Position numbers and translations under genes: made by a program. Shown one piece after another: positions 35,653 to 44,744 of a stretch of 64,000 nt of DNA. The stretch's first letter is position 1, and each line of letters starts with the position of its first letter. Origin of the DNA: Aldehydirespirator sp965117015. Its GTDB lineage: Bacteria > Actinomycetota > Acidimicrobiia > Acidimicrobiales > Aldehydirespiratoraceae. The stretch spans positions 868,001 to 932,000 of the forward strand of contig OZ220747.1 in NCBI GenBank assembly GCA_965117015.1, read 5' to 3'. Under the pieces are notes generated by a model, which did not search any database, was not told the DNA's origin, and saw nothing but the letters and a program-made list of their open reading frames with translations.

Positions 35653-36704
35653 TCTGACCTAAGGCTGGCCGAGGGAGCCGGACCGGTACTGTGGCGCACG
35701 GCGAGTTCGGGGGTGATGTAGACGTCGCCCGTGTAGTCGGGGTCAGCGATCGCCTTGAGCAGCTGTCTGATCAGTTCGCGTCCGATGGTCTGGGGCGGGT
35801 ACCGCAGGGTCGTGAGCGGAGGCGACATGAAGCGGGCGGCGTGTATGTCGTCGAACCCGACGATGCTTAGATCACCCGGCACGTCCAGCCCGTGGGTAGC
35901 AGCCGCGCGTAGCGCGCCCATGGCGAGCAGGTCGTTGAACGCGACCAGGGCCGTGGGGGGGTCCGCGCAACCAAGCAGTTGGCTGGTGGCCTCGGCCGCC
36001 GCGTCCTCTCTGAAGCCGCTGGGCATGATGTGAGCCGGTTCGGCCTCGATCCCGTGATGGGCCAGCGCCTGATGAAACGACGCGATCCGCTGCGCGGCGA
36101 CGGCGTACTCCAGTGGCTCGGCGAGGCAGCCAACTCTGCGATGGCCGAGCGCGACCAGATGATCCACGGCCGGGCGCAGGCAGTCGATCGATTCGTTCAC
36201 AGCCGGGTGGCCGCCGAGGTCGTCGATCCGCCCGAACGTGACGAACGCGACGTCGTGCTCGCGCAGGTACCGGACTCGGGGATCGTTCCTGGCTGCTCGC
36301 AGCACAACGAAGCCGTCGACGCGTCTGGCGGCGGCCGCGCTCTGATAGGAGACTATGGGGTCCTCGTCCACCAACGGCGTGGACAGCTGCAGTTCGCAGC
36401 CGTTGCGAGCTGCTTCGTCGACCAGCGCCGTGAGGAGCTCTCCGAAGAAGGGGTCCGAGAAGCGCTGGCTCTTGGTGGCGAGCACGAGGCCGATGGAGTT
36501 GGCTCGGGTGTCGGGCATCTTGAGCCGTCTGGCCTCGAGGTTGGGGCTGTACCCGATCCGGGCCGCCGCCTCGGTCACCCGGGCCCGGGTGCGGGCGGAC
36601 ACGTCATAGCGGCCGTTGAGCGCACGCGAGGTCTGGGTGACGGACAGGCCCGTCTCCCTCGCGACGTCCCGCAGTGTCGGTCTTTTCTTGGCCCTCATGG
36701 ACAT
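35637..36704 (-). CDS. LacI-family transcriptional regulator
   Basis: 355 residues from ATG 36704 with GAGGGG seven bases upstream. The N-terminal LacI helix-turn-helix and hinge are complete (TLRDVARETGLSVTQTSRAL, then GYSPNLEARRL), followed by a periplasmic-binding-type effector domain (IGLVLATKSQRFSDPFFGEL; VPGDLSIVGFDD; PPLTTLRYP). LacI proteins normally repress sugar-use operons. No intact sugar gene adjoins it: upstream is only a 3' scrap of another gene and an IS256 remnant, and a xylulokinase fragment lies 9 kb away. The regulator may therefore have lost its local targets. Confidence 0.9.
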   Translation of the reverse strand: MSMRAKKRPTLRDVARETGLSVTQTSRALNGRYDVSARTRARVTEAAARIGYSPNLEARRLKMPDTRANSIGLVLATKSQRFSDPFFGELLTALVDEAARNGCELQLSTPLVDEDPIVSYQSAAAARRVDGFVVLRAARNDPRVRYLREHDVAFVTFGRIDDLGGHPAVNESIDCLRPAVDHLVALGHRRVGCLAEPLEYAVAAQRIASFHQALAHHGIEAEPAHIMPSGFREDAAAEATSQLLGCADPPTALVAFNDLLAMGALRAAATHGLDVPGDLSIVGFDDIHAARFMSPPLTTLRYPPQTIGRELIRQLLKAIADPDYTGDVYITPELAVRHSTGPAPSASLRSDYGSR

Positions 36705-36711
36705 GTTCCCC

Positions 36712-36858
36712 TCATCTTCTTGGGATCGGCTCGCCGCCCCGAACGTCACTGGCGGGATTCTGCTTGACAGCAGACGGGTCCGCGGCCGGCTCCTCGGGGG
36801 CTGCGGTGGTGGCCGGCTCCTCGGGGGCTGCGGCCGTCTGCCCCGTCCAGCGTCGTTG
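36712..36858 (-). pseudogene. 3' scrap of a gene upstream of lacI-type regulator
   Basis: The minus strand reads WTGQTAAAPEEPATTAAPEE then PAADPSAVKQNPASD...IPRR-stop, ending only seven bases before the LacI start, as in a coupled operon. The Ala/Pro/Glu composition is that of a linker or C-terminal tail. Its 5' part is missing at the edge of the IS256 remnant. Short and unrecognised; kept because of the operon-like spacing and two exact 23-bp direct repeats (36784-36806, 36811-36833) inside it. Confidence 0.35.
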
Positions 36859-38018
36859 CTAGGGCACGTGCTGAGGGCGTGGAGTTGACCGGCGATGGCG
36901 GGTTGTTGACGGGGCTGGTGCGCCAGGTGCTGCAGACCGGGTTGGAGGTCGAGATGGCCGAGCATCTCGGCTATGAACGCAACGCGCCCGAAGGGCGCGG
37001 GACCCCGAACTCGCGCAACGGCTCGTCGCCCAAACGGGTCAAGACCGAAGTGGGCGAGGTGGATCTGCGGGTGCCGCGGGACCGGGCGGGGACCTTCTGA
37101 CCGATGACGGTCCCCAAGCATCAGCGCCGCCTCGACGGATTGTCGGGCAATGTGATCTCGCTGTATGCCAAAGGCCTCACCACCGGCGAGACCGGGGCGC
37201 ACCTCGCCGAGATCTATGGCACCGAGGTGAGCCGCGAGACGATCTCGAAGATCACCGACGAGATCATCGCGGACATGACGGCGTGGCAGAACCGGCCACT
37301 GGATGGGGTGTATCCGGTGCTGTTGATCGACGCGATCACCGCCCGAGGTCCGCGGCGCCCAGGTCGCCAACCGGCCCACCTACGTCGCCGTCGGCGTCAA
37401 TTTGGCCGGCGAAAGAGACGTGCTGGGCCTGTGGCTGGGCCCCACCGGGCGGTGAAGGAGCCGAGCAGTGGGCGACGATGCTGACAGAGCTGAGAAACCG
37501 AGGACTGCTTGACGTGTTGATCGTGTGCTGTGACGGGCTGAGGGGCCTGCCGGAGTCCATCCGCGCGGCCTGGCCCGACGCGACCGTGCAGACCTCGTTA
37601 GTTCATCATGGGTGGGCCCGGAACGGTTCCGGGTGTCATCCGCATCGGCGGGAGAGAACCAGTGCAGACCTACCCGGGAGGTCCGGACGCAGACCTGTTC
37701 CTTCTATCGATGGCGGGCCTCGAACTGCAATCAGGAGTTGCGCTGCGTCGTCTACACCACCAACGCCGTCGAGAGCCTCAACGCCCGATTCCGACGAGCC
37801 GTGCGGCATCGAGGACGCTTCCCCAACGAGCAAGCCGCGATGAAGGTCCTCTACCTTGTCGCCACCACCAAACGAAAAAACCGACAGAACCTCACCGGCA
37901 GACCAACGTCTGGAAAGCCATCTTGAACACCCTGACCGTCCACTACGGCGACCGCATCGCCGACCACATCCGATGACAACCATCACGGCCGCATACACAA
38001 ACTTTCTGACAGTCCCGG
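36855..38018 (+). pseudogene. IS256-family transposase element, degenerate
   Basis: Mutator-type transposase in pieces: VARARAEGVELTGDGG...VLQTGLEVEMAEHLGYE with no start; an in-frame TGA after DRAGTF (37098-37100); KHQRRLDGLSGNVISLYAKG...SRETISKITDEI; a frameshift near 37335; AQVANRPTYVAVGVNLAGE...ELRNRGLLDVLIVCCDGL; a deletion near 37600; then TTNAVESLNARFRRAVRHRG...YGDRIADHIR. Two catalytic Asp regions (LLIDAI, CCDGL) are recognisable. The right end, ACAAACTTTCTGACAGTCCC, lies at about 37997-38016; the left end is missing. Inactive. Confidence 0.85.
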
Positions 38019-38026
38019 GGAAGCTC

Positions 38027-38073
38027 ATGCAGGGATGCCGTTTGCGTATCGTCGGAGTTCCGTGAGATGGCCC
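38027..38073 (+). pseudogene. IS3 OrfA 5'-end scrap
   Basis: About 46 bases (GCAGGGATGCCGTTTGCGTA onward) align with the first codons of the IS3 OrfA on the minus strand at about 43785-43829, with one base missing and a few substitutions. It is an IS3 left-end remnant wedged between the IS256 right end and the HEPN-like gene, and it explains the spurious upstream start at 38035 in that gene's frame. Confidence 0.6.
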
Positions 38074-38112
38074 TCGAGGCTCGTTCGCGTTCCAAGAAAG
38101 GAGGCTGTTGCT

Positions 38113-39129
38113 GTGGAGAAGAAGATCCCCTACCGCCTTTGGTTGAAGCTCCGAGTCGGCAAGGCGCTGGCGACAGAGGAAGTCGCCCTGACGGTATCGC
38201 TTGCTGGTCGCGAGGTCGCGATCAAGTCCGAGAGGCCGTCGCAACCGCTCTCGGAGGCGTCATGGTTGCTGGCTGAGTGTGGTGGATTCAAGACCGAGGA
38301 AGACGCTAGGACCTTCGGCGAAGAACTCCGACGAGCCGTCCACTTGGCCGGACTGTGCGCCAACGTGGGAGTAGACGCGGCCGACCCGGGGCAAGACCGA
38401 ACTGTCTCGTGGGTCAATCCAGAGGTGTTGCGAAGAAGCGGCACCCTGGACCCGGATACGCGCATCGGGCCTGACATCCACGGAATCCTGGTCCTGCCGG
38501 ACGACGGGAACACGCTATTCTGTCGCTTTGGACCGGCGGAGGCAACGGTGCGCGCCAATGCCGACGATTTCGTTCGGGCCATTGAGGAGGCATACCCGAA
38601 GTCTGAAGCATCTGGGGCTGAACGACCTGCAATCCGGCGGGCTGTCAGGGTGCTGAATCTCGCGGAGATGAACAAGGATCCAATCGCGAAAGTCGTACTG
38701 TCGATCTCCACGGTTGAAGGATTGGCCGCCGGCCCAAGGTGGACGAAACGACAGAAGGAACTGACCACGGATGCCGCCGAATGGCTGCAACGGGAACATG
38801 GCGGTGAGGAGGCGACCGGACAAGTCATCGAGGCGATTCGGGGGATACGACGGACCAGCATCCGTCAACGGGTACGCAACATGCTGGCCGAGAACGACCT
38901 CTCGCTCTTGTGGGACGAGTGGGAGGCGCTGTACTCGAAGCGGAGCCGCTTGTTCCATGACCGTGACGGAGACGCCGGTGAGCAGCGGGGGGACCACCTG
39001 CAGGAATCGGAGCTTCACACCTTGGCCCGAGAGGCGATGACGCTTTGTGGCAGGATCGTCGTTTCCATGGCCAAACGAAACGGGATCGCAATACCCTCTT
39101 GTGCCGCTGTACATTTTGGTGTCGAGTAA
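38113..39129 (+). CDS. HEPN-like protein of unknown function
   Basis: 338 residues from GTG 38113, selected by AAAGGAGG (38097-38104) at ideal distance; the frame upstream of it is IS3 debris. The N-terminal half has no clear relative. The C-terminal half is helical and ends with a segment LWDEWEALYSKRSRLFHDRD, which contains R-x4-H (RSRLFH), the motif of HEPN domains, many of which are RNases in defence and toxin-antitoxin systems; ApeA-like abortive-infection proteins have a similar end. The gene sits alone between IS256 and ISL3 remnants, a typical place for acquired defence genes. A non-catalytic HEPN role remains possible. Confidence 0.65.
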   Translation: MEKKIPYRLWLKLRVGKALATEEVALTVSLAGREVAIKSERPSQPLSEASWLLAECGGFKTEEDARTFGEELRRAVHLAGLCANVGVDAADPGQDRTVSWVNPEVLRRSGTLDPDTRIGPDIHGILVLPDDGNTLFCRFGPAEATVRANADDFVRAIEEAYPKSEASGAERPAIRRAVRVLNLAEMNKDPIAKVVLSISTVEGLAAGPRWTKRQKELTTDAAEWLQREHGGEEATGQVIEAIRGIRRTSIRQRVRNMLAENDLSLLWDEWEALYSKRSRLFHDRDGDAGEQRGDHLQESELHTLAREAMTLCGRIVVSMAKRNGIAIPSCAAVHFGVE

Positions 39130-39195
39130 CTGCACGGCCCCCTTCGTCGTGCGGCGACCCGCCTGAGTGGCCAGACATAGACGGCTCTTCGCGAA

Positions 39196-40485
39196 CTAGG
39201 TCGGAGTGAGGGTGTTGAGCAGCGCCCGGTTGGGTTTGCCGGCGTAGAGCAGGGCGCGGATGCGGTAGTTGGTGAAGTTGGTGAACCCGAACGCGGCCCG
39301 TTTGACCCGTTTCACCAGATTGTTGGCGGCCTCGGTGGCGGCGTTGGTGACCCTCGCGGTGTGCCAGTTCGAGATCGGGTCGCGCCAGCGCCGCAGGGTG
39401 CGGCCGAGCCGGTTGATCTCGGCGGGCATGGCGGGGTCCTGGAGGTCCTGAGCGAGTTGGGCGACGGTGGCCGCGCCCACGTGTGGGTCGGTGATGTCAT
39501 AGATGCCTCTGAGGGTCTCTTTGGCGTGCCAGGCGTCTTTGACCTCTCCGTAGGGGTCGTCGCCGTCGAGCAGGCCCCGCAGCCGGGCACGGCCTGCGTC
39601 GGTGATCGTCTCTGACGCCAAGACCAGCAGCTTGCGGGCCCGATACAGCGGATCGTGGGCGTGGCCGCGATGTCCCAGGGTCTGGTTCTGGACTCTGCGG
39701 CGCACTTCGTCGAGGGCGGTGTTGCCCAATCTCACGACATGGAACGGGTCCGCGACCTGCCCGGCATCAGGCACCGCGGTGTCGAACGGGCCCGATACGG
39801 CCCCGCGAGGTCCAGCACGCCCCAGCGGATCTCTTCGAGCCATCTGCGGGGACGTGCCAGCAGCCACTGTGTGGGCGCTTTGGCGGTTCTGCCTCGCACT
39901 ATGTCCAGCAGCTGGCCCCGGCCTGCGTCGACGATGGTGGTGCCCCAGGCCTTGGTGCGGAACCGGCCGCGGCGCCACAGCAGCACCTCGTCGAGCCCGA
40001 GCGCGCTGACCTGTGAGATCCGTTCGGTGTCGGCGGCCAGCAGCGCGGCGCCCCAGCGGCGCACCGAGACGTTCACCCGGTGCAAGCTGCATCCCAGCTC
40101 CTTGGCGATGTCGCTGTGGGGCCGGCCACCGCCTGACTGGCGTGTCGCCCAACGGCCCGCCCGCGTCGTCAGCTTCTCGCGCCCAGGCGCGATCGCGGGG
40201 TCCTGCTCGGTGACGGTGCCCGCCTCACAGCGCGGCTGCGCACAACGCCAGCGGCGCTTGTGCCACACCAGCCGCGCCGGCCTGCCGAACGCCGGCAGGT
40301 CCACCAGCTCCACCGGCCGCTCGCCGTCAGACCACAACGGGCCGCCACAGCCGTCGCAGCCCGGTCTCCGCGCCCGGCGGCGGATGTGCACCCGCAGCGG
40401 CGCACCCTCATTGTCATCGGCCGAGCACTTCGACATCGCCCAGTCCCACCAGCAGCTCACAGACGCGCGTGGGGTCGCACTCCAC
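39196..40485 (-). pseudogene. ISL3-family transposase, frameshifted
   Basis: Minus-strand ISL3 transposase starting at GTG 40485 with TGGAGG upstream (VECDPTRVCELLVGLGDVEV). A first frameshift near 40420 joins it to DDNEGAPLRVHIRRRARRPG with the zinc-binding CDGCGG...CAQPRCE and the helix-turn-helix SDIAKELGCSLHRV, then GLDEVLLWRRG (first catalytic Asp) and IVDAGRGQLLDIV. A second frameshift near 39790 leads to DTAVPDAGQVADPFHVVRL and the C-terminal ISNWHTARVTNAATEAANN...FTNYRIRALLYAG. Two frameshifts make it inactive. Confidence 0.85.
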
Positions 40486-40707
40486 AGGGATCCTCCAGAT
40501 CTCGGCTGTTCGGAAGCGCCGATTCTGGGGGATCCCTCGCGCTCACACAGGGACCCTCACCCCGCTGACTCCGACCTCATACGCGAAGCACCCGTAAACC
40601 GTCAACCACCCACCGGGGTCCGCGTCACCCGTTCTTCAACCGCCAAGCTACTCAAGATTACGATTGACCCCGCAATGTGTGTGGAGTCAGATGTCAGAGG
40701 AGCCCAT

Positions 40708-42801
40708 GTGGACGGATTGCGAGTTGTCGCTGTCGCCGCGTTCGCCGTGTTTGTGTTTGTGGCTTGCGGCGGAGACACTGCCGACACGAGCAGCGACGAT
40801 GCAGCGTCGGCGTCTGCGTCCGAACCGGGCACCACTACGGCTCCCGAGTCGGGCACTACGACGGTCCCAGAGCCGGATGCGGCGGTTGAGCAGCCCGATA
40901 ACGGCGGAGACACTGCTGACACGAGCAGCGACGATGGAGCGTCCGAACCGGCGACGGTGGTCAGCACGACGACAGCCCCCGAGTCGCTTTCGGATTCCCC
41001 GCAGCCAGAGACCGTGAGGGTTACGCCCGCGACCACTGAACTCACCGCCTTGGATTCCACCGCGCAGTTCTCGGCTGAGGTGTTAGACCAGAACGGGCAG
41101 ACGATGGTGGGGGCGGAGACTGTCTGGTCGAGTGGCGCCACCTCTGTGGCCACGGTAGATGGATCGGGGCTGGTGACGGCGGTGGGCAACGGGGCGACCA
41201 CCATCACTGCCACGGCGGGGACAATCTCGCAGAGCGCAACGGTGTCGGTGGCCCAGACGGTCAACTCAATCACCGTGTTGCCGGCTGCTGTTGAGTTGAG
41301 CGGGTTGGGCGCAACCGCGCAACTGACGGCGGAGGCGTTTGATGCGAACGGGAACCCGGCGGCGGGAGCCGAGTTGTTGTGGAGATCCAGTGATGTCGCG
41401 GTGCTGACGGTCAACACCGGGGGTCTGGTGACAACCGCGGGTGCGGGCACGGCCACGATCACCGCGACAGCGGGCGCGGCGTCAAGTGCTGCGACCGTCA
41501 CGGTCACGGGGTTCACCCTGTCGGGCACGGTGACCGACAGTCGAATTGAGGGTCTAGCCGTTCCCGGTGTCGTCCTGCGGCTGTCAAACGGAACGAGGGA
41601 ATTCACGACCACAGATGATGAGGGACAGTACCGGTTCTCGAATGTCTTGGGCCAAGTCGACGTAGCCGTGACATCTGCTACCCAATGGGTGCGATCGAAA
41701 GTTCAGGTGACAGTGGACTCGGAAGACCGCACACTCGACTTCGTGCTTGAACATACCGGGCTGCCTCCGTACGCAGGTACGGTGTGGGTGACGCCCGACA
41801 TACTCGGTCCCTCTGATCCAACGTCGCTAGAGAGCGTGACCTATGTCGGCCGCGGGTTGCGCGATGTCTTTGACAGGCGGGTGGACGCGTGGGCCACCGT
41901 CGATGCGTACCTGTTCGATGTGCAGTTCGGAGAACAGACCGTGGAGTTCCAAGTCAATCCCGAGTTCGGCAGCGAGGAGGCGGCTCGCGAGCAGGTCGAC
42001 AGGTTCGCTCCCCCGATAGGGCGGCTACCGCCCGTCCTGATGTCAGGAATCCGCCAAGCGGACGTGAATGCGGGCAACGAACTCTTCGGAGGCAATGCTG
42101 GGGACGGGAGCCTTCTGATTCATACCGACATTCCGCGCTGGCACGAGGAGTACCTAGAGGAAGTCTTCTTGCACGAGGGAGCGCACATCTCGCTTGACCC
42201 TTCGACTTGGGACGCCCCGGGGTGGCGCTCGGCGCAGGAGGCGGACGGCGTATTCATTTCTGTTTACGCGCGCGACTATCCGGACCGGGAAGATGTCGCA
42301 GAGAGTTTCCTGGTGTACTTCGCGCTTCGACAAAGGCCAGACCGGCTGACCACCCAGCAACGGTGGTCCATGGTTAGGACGATTCCGAACCGCATTGCAT
42401 ACTTCGATGAGCAGCAGTTCGACATGTCCACAGGGCCGCCCTCCGATATGTCCACAGGGCCGCCTGACGACACCAGGTCGGAGATCCGAGGGACGCTGGT
42501 CGGACCCGATGGTCAGCCACTCGGCGACATCCTCATCTGGGCATGGTCGGGCAATGTGGACAGCAGCGGCCATGTCTACACCCGCCACGACGGCACATTC
42601 GCCATATCGGTGCCCAACGGCAGGTTCACCCTGGACATCTATGCCGCCGCGGACGGCAGCTGCGCCGGCTGGTACGATGGTGCCAGCGTCACCAACGACC
42701 ACACCAAGGCAGTCAGAATAGGCGTCGCAGGACAAGACATCGACGGCATCACGATCCGCCTGCCCGCACTGCGAGAACAAATACCAAGCGGTAGCTGTTG
42801 A
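40708..42801 (+). CDS. secreted lipoprotein with Ig-like domains and HEGAH metallopeptidase-like domain
   Basis: 697 residues from GTG 40708, with AGAGGAG at 40696-40702; the frame stays open far upstream, antisense to ISL3. Lipoprotein signal (AVFVFVAC), a Thr/Glu/Pro stalk with duplicated DTADTSSDD blocks, two Ig-like group-2 domains (about 105-185, 188-270), a carboxypeptidase-regulatory-like beta-domain (about 270-345), then a domain with EEVFLHEGAHISLDP (HExxH, residues 489-493) and a downstream EDVAESFLVYF whose Glu could be the third zinc ligand. The C-terminus is another regulatory-like beta-domain. Likely a surface-anchored zinc peptidase of unknown substrate. The HEGxH plus later glutamate pattern recurs in the SLH-like protein at 49251-51434. 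Confidence 0.75.
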   Translation: MDGLRVVAVAAFAVFVFVACGGDTADTSSDDAASASASEPGTTTAPESGTTTVPEPDAAVEQPDNGGDTADTSSDDGASEPATVVSTTTAPESLSDSPQPETVRVTPATTELTALDSTAQFSAEVLDQNGQTMVGAETVWSSGATSVATVDGSGLVTAVGNGATTITATAGTISQSATVSVAQTVNSITVLPAAVELSGLGATAQLTAEAFDANGNPAAGAELLWRSSDVAVLTVNTGGLVTTAGAGTATITATAGAASSAATVTVTGFTLSGTVTDSRIEGLAVPGVVLRLSNGTREFTTTDDEGQYRFSNVLGQVDVAVTSATQWVRSKVQVTVDSEDRTLDFVLEHTGLPPYAGTVWVTPDILGPSDPTSLESVTYVGRGLRDVFDRRVDAWATVDAYLFDVQFGEQTVEFQVNPEFGSEEAAREQVDRFAPPIGRLPPVLMSGIRQADVNAGNELFGGNAGDGSLLIHTDIPRWHEEYLEEVFLHEGAHISLDPSTWDAPGWRSAQEADGVFISVYARDYPDREDVAESFLVYFALRQRPDRLTTQQRWSMVRTIPNRIAYFDEQQFDMSTGPPSDMSTGPPDDTRSEIRGTLVGPDGQPLGDILIWAWSGNVDSSGHVYTRHDGTFAISVPNGRFTLDIYAAADGSCAGWYDGASVTNDHTKAVRIGVAGQDIDGITIRLPALREQIPSGSC

Positions 42802-42849
42802 ACTGCCAAGACCGCAAAGTCGGAATTAGCCGGGGGCAGAGGAACGGCT

Positions 42850-43823
42850 CACCCCAAGTTTCCGAACCTCCGCCCTCAGCACGCGCCAAAGCGGCAGCGC
42901 AGGCCCGGCGAAGGGACTGTGTGGCTGAAGGCCCATGAGGTGTATTGGCCGGCCTGGGTGCCGTGGTCTGAGTGGATGACCGCGCCTGGAGGTGGTTTGC
43001 GGCTGGTGACGGCCACGGCTGGCGCGGAGTTGACCATGGCCGCGGTGGGGCGGTCGATGGACCAGCCAACGACTTTGCGGGACCACGCGTCGAGCACACA
43101 GCAATACAGCTTGCCCTCGCGGGTGGGGTGCTCGGTGATGTCGGTCATCCACAGACGATCAGGCCCGTCGCGGCTGAAGCGGCGGTTCACCAAATCAGCG
43201 GCATCTTGGGCGCGGGCCTCGCGGCGTCGACTGGTCTTTGGGCGTGGCAGGCCGCATATGCCGTGTTCGCGCATGATCGACCGCAGCAGCTTACGGCTCG
43301 CACGGTGGCCCCAGCTGTGGGCCAGTTCGGCCTGTATGCGCCGCCACCTATAGCAGCACCGGGACCGATGCCAGATCTCGACCACAACATCGGTGAGCCA
43401 CGCCCGCCGCAGCGCACGCGCCGACAGCGGTCTGGCTCTGCAATGGAAGAACCCAGCCGACGACACCCCCAACAGCCGACATGACGCTTTGAGTCCGTGG
43501 CCTTCAGCCCCCAAGGCCTCCACGATCGGGTAGAGGTCTCATGCGCGCATCACCCCCTTGTCGTCGAACAGCTCCGAAGCCCGCTTGACCGCGGCCAGCT
43601 CCGCCTTCGAGCACGCGGATCCGCCGCCGAGCCGCCACAAGCTCGGCGCTCTCAGCCGTCGACACCCCCGGGACCAGGCCGCGATCGATGCGATCCTGAC
43701 GCCTCCAGCGGTGAAGAGTCCACTGGTGCATCTCCAGATCCCGGGTGGCTCGGCCACGGGCCGGCCCGCCCGGATCTGATCCAGCACCATCTCGCGGAAC
43801 TCCGACGAATAAGCAAACGGCAT
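42850..43823 (-). pseudogene. IS3-family element, degenerate (OrfA and OrfB)
   Basis: OrfA starts at ATG 43823 (MPFAYSSEFREMVLDQIRAG) with GGGAGG before it; a frameshift leads to MHQWTLHRWRRQDRIDRGLV and then back to ELAAVKRASELFDDKGVMRA. OrfB (to about 42876) keeps RPLSARALRRAWLTD, CYRWRRIQAEL, HGICGLPRPKTSRRRE, the first catalytic Asp in WMTDITEHPTREGKLYCCV and the second in VIHSDHGTQ, then degenerates after YTSWAFSH and ends without the GDxxDN/E part. Inactive; same family as the scrap at 38027. Confidence 0.8.
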
Positions 43824-44006
43824 CCCTGCACCTCCCAGCTCAGGACGCCACCACTCTCACAAACCGAGTCCGACAACTGGTGGACAGACCAACGTCACCG
43901 AACGCATGGCCGACGCCGTGGAGGCCATGGAAGGCCGCATGCTCTCATGGCGACAGCTCGCCGCTCACGGCCACCATGTGCGCAGAACGCACAACGATGC
44001 AGTACG

Positions 44007-44234
44007 GTGACGGCCGTGGCGACAACCGAGATCGAGAAACGGCTGGGCACGCTAGAGCGTCGAGTCAGCTCCATCGACCAGCGCCTAGAGCGTGTTGAGA
44101 CTCGCCTTGAAGCCTTCCAGTCAGGCACCAACACCTTCCACACAGCGATCTTGGCCGAGATGAACTTGATGAACCAGCGCTTCGACGTGCTAGAGAAGTT
44201 GATCCGTGAGAGCATGAACGGCCATGGCTCCTGA
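44007..44234 (+). CDS. small coiled-coil protein
   Basis: 75 residues from GTG 44007 (VTAVATTEIEKRLGTLERRV...). Heptad-like spacing of Leu/Ile/Val through residues 12-70 (LERRVSSIDQRLERVETRLE; MNQRFDVLEKLIRE) predicts a long coiled coil. Short coiled-coil genes like this are common in actinobacteria, often of unknown role. The end overlaps the ATG (44224) of a second short frame that contains an amber codon, so the two probably formed a coupled pair. Confidence 0.55.
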   Translation: MTAVATTEIEKRLGTLERRVSSIDQRLERVETRLEAFQSGTNTFHTAILAEMNLMNQRFDVLEKLIRESMNGHGS

Positions 44235-44382
44235 TCCCGAGCAGCTTCCGGCGTGTCTGCCCGGCGAGGAACCCTTGGTGGACCTGTAGACGTGGGAACG
44301 GGCTGGGAAGGCGCTCGTCGCTGAGGACGACGACTGGTCGCTCCAGCCGTTGGCTACGCAGATGTTGCGGAGCAGGTCGTAG
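44224..44382 (+). pseudogene. short gene interrupted by an amber codon
   Basis: ATG 44224 overlaps the end of the coiled-coil gene. It reads MAPDPEQLPACLPGEEPLVDL, then TAG at 44287-44289, then TWERAGKALVAEDDDWSLQP and LATQMLRSRS-stop in the same frame. Composition before and after the stop is continuous and protein-like, so a GAG-to-TAG change is the simplest reading. The intact product would be 52 residues. No motif recognised. Confidence 0.4.
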
Positions 44383-44744
44383 GGTTCGGTGGCCAACCCG
44401 ACTAGACAGGCAAGTAGCTACCGGTGATTCGCTAGTGGCGTGCCGGGCCAACGGATATAGGGCCGGAAGCAGGCCATAGCCTGCGGAAGGTGTCTGGGAC
44501 GTAGTCGGCGACGAAGTCGTCGAGAACGCCTGCCTTGGCAAGTCGTCTGCCCCTCAGTCGGCGCAAGGGGTTCTCGACGACTCCTTCGCGTCGATCACCG
44601 CGGCAGCGTCGGGTTGGCAGGAGTCAAGGGCCCGATCGGTCGCGGCGGCGCATGGAGCACGAAACCTCTGGCATGTAGCCGGGCATATGCAGATGAGCCA
44701 GGTTGGGTCCGCGGGCGGGAAGCGAGCGAAGGGAGAGACGAGCC
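44383..44744. other. intergenic, no gene recognised
   Basis: Contains only antisense-type open frames. The right end carries the promoter region and the ribosome site GAAGGGAGAG of the LRR gene at 44745. Confidence 0.45.

Noticed and set aside
39655..40707. Upstream extension of the metallopeptidase-like lipoprotein frame
   Set aside because: It lies antisense to the ISL3 transposase; the true start at 40708 has a ribosome site and opens a lipoprotein signal.
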